DNA of 64,000 nt from Actimicrobium sp034313845 (GTDB taxonomy: Bacteria > Pseudomonadota > Gammaproteobacteria > Burkholderiales > Burkholderiaceae_D), in NCBI RefSeq assembly GCF_034313845.1, contig NZ_JAVIWN010000004.1, one strand, 5' to 3'. This document shows positions 59,348 to 64,000 of this stretch, piece after piece (position 1 is the first letter of the stretch; each line of letters begins with the position of its first letter). The notes under the pieces are model-generated. The model was not told the DNA's origin, searched no databases, and saw nothing but the letters and a program-made list of their open reading frames with translations. The position numbers and the translations under genes were made by a program.

Positions 59348-62300
59348 TCAGTGTAAGGTCTTATGCAGTCCCTGTAAATCATAGACATGCAACTGATCCA
59401 GATGTGCCATGCCCGCTACGGCAGCCTCAGCACCAGCGATCGTGGTGTAAGTCGTCACCCGTGCCGCCAATGCCGATGTCCTTATCGCGCGGGAGTCCGT
59501 GATGGCGTTACGCTTCTCTTCGACCGTATTGATGACCAATGCAATTTCATTGTTCTTGATCATGTCGACCACGTGTGGACGGCCTTCGACCACCTTGTTG
59601 ACGGTAGTCACAACAATACCAGCATCGCGAATCGCCGCCGCAGTTCCTTTGGTCGCCGCAACAGAGAAACCAATTTTCACCAGCGCTGCGGCGATCTTCA
59701 CCGCGCGCGGTTTGTCGCTGCCCTTGACGCTCAGGAAAACCTGACCCGAGGAAGGCAGCTTGACGCCGGCTCCGAGCTGCGACTTCACAAACGCCTCGCC
59801 AAAGGTTTTGCCAACCCCCATCACTTCACCTGTCGATTTCATTTCCGGACCGAGAATGGTATCGACACCAGGGAATTTCACAAACGGGAACACCGCTTCC
59901 TTGACGCTGAAATAACCAGGCACCACTTCATCATAGATACCCTGACTGTCAAGCGATTGACCCACCATGCAGCGCGCAGCAATCTTCGCCAGTTGCAGGC
60001 CGGTTGCTTTCGAGACGAATGGCACGGTGCGCGACGCCCGCGGATTGACTTCCAGCACGAACACGACATCCTGCGACACGCCATCAATCACCTGCTGCTG
60101 GATCGCGAACTGAACATTCATCAAACCCACCACATTCAGGCCTTTGGCCATCAACGAGGTCTGACGCTTGATTTCATCAATCGTCGATTGCGATAGCGAG
60201 TACGGCGGCAGCGAGCAAGCCGAGTCGCCCGAATGAACGCCAGCCTGCTCGATGTGCTCCATCACGCCACCGATAAACGTACGCGTTCCATCGGAGAGGC
60301 AATCCACATCGACTTCGATCGCATCATTGAGGAAGCGATCCAGCAGTACCGGAGAGTCATGCGAGACCTTGACCGCTTCGCGCATGTAACGCTCGAGGTC
60401 ACGTTGCTCATGGACGATTTCCATCGCGCGCCCACCCAGCACATATGACGGACGCACCACCAGCGGATAGCCAATTTCCTGTGCCAGCAGCAAGGCATCG
60501 GCTTCAGTACGGGCGGTACGGTTAGGCGGCTGGCGCAAGCCGAGGTCTTTGAGCAATTGCGAGAAGCGTTCGCGGTCTTCGGCCGCGTCGATCATGTCGG
60601 GCGAAGTGCCGACGATGGGTACGCCATTGGCTTCAAGGTCCAGAGCCAGCTTCAACGGTGTCTGACCGCCGTACTGCACGATGACGCCATAAGGCTTTTC
60701 CTTGTCGACGATTTCGAGCACGTCTTCCAGTGTCAATGGCTCGAAGTACAGCCGGTCCGAGGTGTCGTAATCGGTCGACACGGTTTCGGGATTGCAGTTG
60801 ACCATGATGGTTTCATAGCCGTCTTCGCGCATTGCCAGCGCAGCATGCACGCAGCAATAATCGAATTCGATACCCTGACCGATACGGTTTGGACCGCCGC
60901 CCAGCACCATGATTTTTTTCTTGTTGGTCGGTGCCGATTCGCACTCTTCTTCGTACGTCGAATACATGTAGGCCGTGTCGGTCGAGAACTCGCCGGCGCA
61001 GGTATCAACCCGTTTGTAGACCGGGCGAATATTGAGCGCATGGCGTTTCTCGCGCACGATCTTGTCGGTGGTCTTGAGCAATTTCGCCAGACGACGATCG
61101 GCAAAACCTTTTTGCTTGAGCTTGAACAGCGTGGCTTTATCAAGGTCATCGAGCGCCTTGGTTTCCAGCCACAACTCGAGGTCGATGATCTCTTTGATCT
61201 GGATCAGGAACCACGGATCGATGTGCGTCAGCTGATGCACTTCTTCCATCGTGAAGCCTTGGGCGAACGCATCGCCGACATACCAGATCCGGTCCGGCCC
61301 CGGCTCGCCGAGTTCTTCCTCAATGGTTTCGCGGTCGGTGGTTTTTTCGTTCATGCCATCGACGCCGACTTCGAGTCCGCGCAAGGCTTTCTGGAACGAC
61401 TCCTGGAAGGTACGGCCAATGGCCATGACTTCGCCAACCGATTTCATCTGGGTGGTCAGATGATGATCGGCCGTCGGAAATTTTTCAAACGTGAAGCGTG
61501 GAATCTTGGTGACGACGTAGTCAATGCTCGGCTCGAACGAGGCCGGGGTCGCGCCACCGGTGATGTCATTGCGCAATTCGTCGAGCGTGAAACCGACCGC
61601 CAGTTTGGCCGCGATCTTGGCGATCGGAAAGCCGGTGGCTTTCGATGCCAGCGCGGACGAACGCGAGACGCGCGGATTCATTTCGATGACGATCATGCGG
61701 CCGTCGACCGGATTGATCGAGAACTGCACGTTCGAGCCACCGGTATCAACACCAATTTCACGCAGCACCGCAAGCGATGCGTTACGCATGATCTGGTATT
61801 CCTTGTCGGTCAGCGTTTGTGCTGGCGCGACCGTGATCGAGTCGCCGGTATGCACGCCCATCGGATCGAGGTTTTCGATCGAGCAGACGATGATGCAGTT
61901 GTCCATCTTGTCGCGCACAACTTCCATCTCGAACTCTTTCCAGCCGAGCAGCGATTCTTCGATCAGCAGTTCGGTGGTTGGCGAAGCTTCGAGGCCACGC
62001 TTGCAAATGGTTTCGAATTCTTCGGAGTTGTAGGCGATACCGCCACCGCTGCCACCCATCGTGAACGACGGCCGGATAACGATCGGAAAGCCAAGTGTTT
62101 TTTGTACCGTCCAGGCTTCATCAAGCGTGTGAGCGATACCGGAACGGGCCGAACCGAGGCCGATGCGCGTCATCGCTTCCTTGAACTTGGAGCGGTCTTC
62201 GGCCATGTCGATGGCTTCGGGCGAGGCACCAATCAGTTCGCAGTTGTACTTGGTCAGCACGCCATTGTGATGCAAATCGAGTGCGCAATTGAGCGCCGTC

Positions 62301-62578
62301 TGGCCACCCATCGTCGGCAGGATCGCATCTGGCCGCTCTTTGGCGATGATGCTTTCGACGACTTGCCAGGTGATCGGTTCGATGTAGGTTACATCGGCCA
62401 TCTCCGGGTCGGTCATGATGGTGGCCGGATTGCTGTTGACCAGGATCACGCGATAGCCCTCTTCACGCAGTGCCTTGCAGGCTTGCGCGCCGGAATAATC
62501 GAATTCGCAGGCTTGACCAATGATGATCGGACCCGCACCAATGATCAGGATGCTTTTGATGTCAGTACGCTTTGCCAT
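59348..62578 (-). CDS. carB: Carbamoyl-phosphate synthase large subunit
   Basis: A 1076-residue enzyme with duplicated ATP-grasp halves. The first half begins IIGAGPIIIGQACEFDYSGAQACKAL in pieces; the second begins MVLGGGPNRIGQGIEFDYC near 560. The C-terminal MGS-like allosteric domain covers about 935-1076. It makes carbamoyl phosphate from bicarbonate, ammonia (from CarA) and two ATP for arginine and pyrimidines. The start ATG overlaps the carA stop by one base (TAATG). Confidence 0.98.
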   Translation of the reverse strand: MAKRTDIKSILIIGAGPIIIGQACEFDYSGAQACKALREEGYRVILVNSNPATIMTDPEMADVTYIEPITWQVVESIIAKERPDAILPTMGGQTALNCALDLHHNGVLTKYNCELIGASPEAIDMAEDRSKFKEAMTRIGLGSARSGIAHTLDEAWTVQKTLGFPIVIRPSFTMGGSGGGIAYNSEEFETICKRGLEASPTTELLIEESLLGWKEFEMEVVRDKMDNCIIVCSIENLDPMGVHTGDSITVAPAQTLTDKEYQIMRNASLAVLREIGVDTGGSNVQFSINPVDGRMIVIEMNPRVSRSSALASKATGFPIAKIAAKLAVGFTLDELRNDITGGATPASFEPSIDYVVTKIPRFTFEKFPTADHHLTTQMKSVGEVMAIGRTFQESFQKALRGLEVGVDGMNEKTTDRETIEEELGEPGPDRIWYVGDAFAQGFTMEEVHQLTHIDPWFLIQIKEIIDLELWLETKALDDLDKATLFKLKQKGFADRRLAKLLKTTDKIVREKRHALNIRPVYKRVDTCAGEFSTDTAYMYSTYEEECESAPTNKKKIMVLGGGPNRIGQGIEFDYCCVHAALAMREDGYETIMVNCNPETVSTDYDTSDRLYFEPLTLEDVLEIVDKEKPYGVIVQYGGQTPLKLALDLEANGVPIVGTSPDMIDAAEDRERFSQLLKDLGLRQPPNRTARTEADALLLAQEIGYPLVVRPSYVLGGRAMEIVHEQRDLERYMREAVKVSHDSPVLLDRFLNDAIEVDVDCLSDGTRTFIGGVMEHIEQAGVHSGDSACSLPPYSLSQSTIDEIKRQTSLMAKGLNVVGLMNVQFAIQQQVIDGVSQDVVFVLEVNPRASRTVPFVSKATGLQLAKIAARCMVGQSLDSQGIYDEVVPGYFSVKEAVFPFVKFPGVDTILGPEMKSTGEVMGVGKTFGEAFVKSQLGAGVKLPSSGQVFLSVKGSDKPRAVKIAAALVKIGFSVAATKGTAAAIRDAGIVVTTVNKVVEGRPHVVDMIKNNEIALVINTVEEKRNAITDSRAIRTSALAARVTTYTTIAGAEAAVAGMAHLDQLHVYDLQGLHKTLH

Positions 62579-63750
62579 TATTGTTTTTCCATTCTTGCGT
62601 TAGCCCGGGCGCTTTTCATCAAATCGACGAAGCGATCAAACAGGGGCGCAATATCATGCGGCCCGGGCGATGCTTCAGGATGACCCTGGAAGCAGAACGC
62701 CGGTTTATCGGTACGGGCGAATCCTTGCAGCGAGCCATCAAACAGCGACACGTGCGTGACGCGGCAATTGGCTGGCAGCGATGCCGGATCCACCGCAAAG
62801 CCGTGGTTCTGGGAAGTGATCAGTACCTGCCTGGTCTCGAGATCCTGCACCGGATGGTTGGCACCGTGGTGACCGAACTTCATTTTCAGGGTGGTCGCAC
62901 CGGAAGCCAGCGCCATGATCTGGTGACCCAGACAAATGCCGAAAGTCGGAATACCAAGTTCGATCAGTTCACGCGATGCAGCGATCGCGTAATCGCACGG
63001 CTGCGGGTCGCCGGGACCATTCGACAGGAAGATGCCATCAGGATTGAGCGCCAGCGCATCGGCGGCAGTCGCCTGCGCCGGCAGCACCGTCACCTTGCAG
63101 CCGCGCTGCGCCAGCATCCGCAAAATGTTGAACTTGACGCCGTAGTCGAACGCAACCACATGAAACTTCGGGGTGTTTTGCTGGCCATAGCCGACACCGA
63201 GTTGCCATTCTGTTTCGGTCCATTCGTAGGCCACCTTGGTCGATACGACCTTGGCCAGATCCATGCCATTGATGCCGGCAAACGAACGGGCCAGCGCCAG
63301 CGCCTGGTCGGCCGTCACATCGGCGCCGGCGACAATCGCGCCACTCTGCGCGCCTTTTTCACGCAGGATGCGCGTGAGCTTGCGCGTATCGATACCGGCG
63401 ATAGCGACGATCTGTTCGGCCTGCAGATAGTCTGTCAGGCTTTGCTGCGAACGGAAGTTCGATGCCATCAGCGGCAGATCGCGAATGACCAGGCCTGCGG
63501 CGTGAACCTGCGACGATTCAACATCTTCGGCGTTGATCCCGGTGTTACCGATATGCGGATAAGTGAGCGTCACGATTTGACGGCTATAGCTTGGGTCGGT
63601 CAGAATTTCCTGATAACCGGTCATCGCCGTGTTGAAGACGACCTCACCGATCGTGTGGCCGGCAGCGCCGATGGAAAAGCCCTGGAAGATCGACCCGTCG
63701 GCAAGGGCGAGGATGGCTGGAACTGCGGGGCCAGAAAAGAATGGCGGCAA
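62578..63750 (-). CDS. carA: Carbamoyl-phosphate synthase small subunit
   Basis: A 390-residue glutamine amidotransferase subunit. The N-terminal domain includes ALADGSIFQGFSIGAAG and the C-terminal class I amidotransferase carries the catalytic cysteine in FGICLGHQ and the partner His in GHPEASPGPHD. I choose a TTG start at 63750: AGGAG lies seven bases upstream and the protein then begins MPPFFSG, as in relatives; an upstream in-frame ATG (63786) is less good. It supplies ammonia to CarB. Confidence 0.96.
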   Translation of the reverse strand: MPPFFSGPAVPAILALADGSIFQGFSIGAAGHTIGEVVFNTAMTGYQEILTDPSYSRQIVTLTYPHIGNTGINAEDVESSQVHAAGLVIRDLPLMASNFRSQQSLTDYLQAEQIVAIAGIDTRKLTRILREKGAQSGAIVAGADVTADQALALARSFAGINGMDLAKVVSTKVAYEWTETEWQLGVGYGQQNTPKFHVVAFDYGVKFNILRMLAQRGCKVTVLPAQATAADALALNPDGIFLSNGPGDPQPCDYAIAASRELIELGIPTFGICLGHQIMALASGATTLKMKFGHHGANHPVQDLETRQVLITSQNHGFAVDPASLPANCRVTHVSLFDGSLQGFARTDKPAFCFQGHPEASPGPHDIAPLFDRFVDLMKSARANARMEKQ

Positions 63751-63903
63751 GGGGTAACTCCTGATGTGGTTACCGCCGCGCTGCATCGCGCCAGAGTGCC
63801 CGCGCGCGTCTTACCACGGCTAGGCGCGCGGAAAATGGCGTGGTCAATCAGGGGCGTAAAAGAGGTGTGCGCTACGGCGGAATAAAATGGGCTAAATCGC
63901 CGG

Positions 63904-63931
63904 ATTATAGCCTACAAGGAGGCTGGGGCAA
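63904..63931 (-). promoter_or_regulatory. Probable carA promoter
   Basis: On the minus strand TTGCCC (63926-63931) and a perfect TATAAT (63904-63909) are 16 bases apart, a good sigma-70 promoter. Transcription would begin near 63897, leaving a leader of about 145 bases before the carA TTG start. Confidence 0.65.
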
Positions 63932-63943
63932 ACCGGAAAAACG

Positions 63944-63968
63944 CCGGCGAGCAAGATTTTCTCGCCGG
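63944..63968 (-). terminator. Terminator of a gene beyond the window edge
   Basis: Arms CCGGCGAG and CTCGCCGG around a nine-base loop, followed by GCGTTTTT on the minus strand. A TAA at 63989-63991 on the minus strand, after CTGCTGGGC, may be the stop codon of that gene (the protein would end LLG). Too little is visible to name it. Confidence 0.65.
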
Positions 63969-64000
63969 ACCGGACCACGCGTCCGGTATTAGCCCAGCAG

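Noticed and set aside
60557..62683. A 708-codon open frame on the plus strand opposite carB
   Set aside because: It is the antisense shadow of carB, has no recognisable domain, and carB is fully conserved on the other strand.

Overview
The window is a stretch of chromosome from a Gram-negative bacterium, most probably a betaproteobacterium of the order Burkholderiales, perhaps Oxalobacteraceae. This is an inference from gene order (carA-carB-greA, rlmE-ftsH-folP-glmM, yicC-gmk-rpoZ-spoT, wrbA-DUF2069) and from the moderately high GC content. Most of it is ordinary housekeeping DNA with short intergenic gaps. I see no insertion sequence, prophage or CRISPR array.

Layout. 1-3.7 kb: end of a zinc-ribbon protein, MarC, NhaR-type and LysR regulators, YccA. 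3.7-8.7 kb: a branched-chain amino acid type ABC transporter (livK-livH-livMG-livF) with a fused permease/ATPase and an unusual inverted repeat between livK and livH. 9.2-12.6 kb: cold-shock protein, AI-2E family exporter, small membrane protein, collagen-like lipoprotein, SDR oxidoreductase.

12.6-23.4 kb is the most distinctive part. It is a complete aerobic (form I, Mo-Cu) carbon monoxide dehydrogenase operon, coxM-S-L-G-D-E-F, that runs on into a 2-oxoglutarate/Fe(II) oxygenase-like gene, a Met/Cys-rich membrane protein and an XdhC/CoxI protein. A divergent gene encodes the haem CO sensor RcoM (PAS-LytTR), and all three expected haem-ligand residues are present. The space between them holds three direct repeats at exact 21-bp spacing, the architecture reported for RcoM operators. 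rcoM follows a 12-codon reading frame that overlaps it as ATGA. CO would thus switch on its own oxidation. A second molybdenum hydroxylase (iorAB type, Tat-exported) follows at 23.4-26.2 kb, and modAB for molybdate uptake lies at 37-38.5 kb.

26.4-42 kb: hemW, rdgB, rph, a PP2C phosphatase and Ser/Thr kinase pair, then yicC, gmk, rpoZ, spoT on the other strand, then greB, rlmJ, modBA, an LplT/acyltransferase fusion, an FAD oxidoreductase and a CBS protein. 42-51 kb: O-acetylhomoserine sulfhydrylase, an alpha/beta hydrolase, a broken DUF1016 gene, YihY, WrbA, DUF2069, a GlcD-like oxidase, DUF4124, hydroxypyruvate isomerase, enoyl-CoA hydratase. 51.5-64 kb: tRNA-Arg(UCU), tRNA-Pro(UGG), a PhoB-like regulator, glmM (reading frame broken by one base in a homopolymer), folP, ftsH, rlmE, yhbY, DUF4149, greA, carB, carA.
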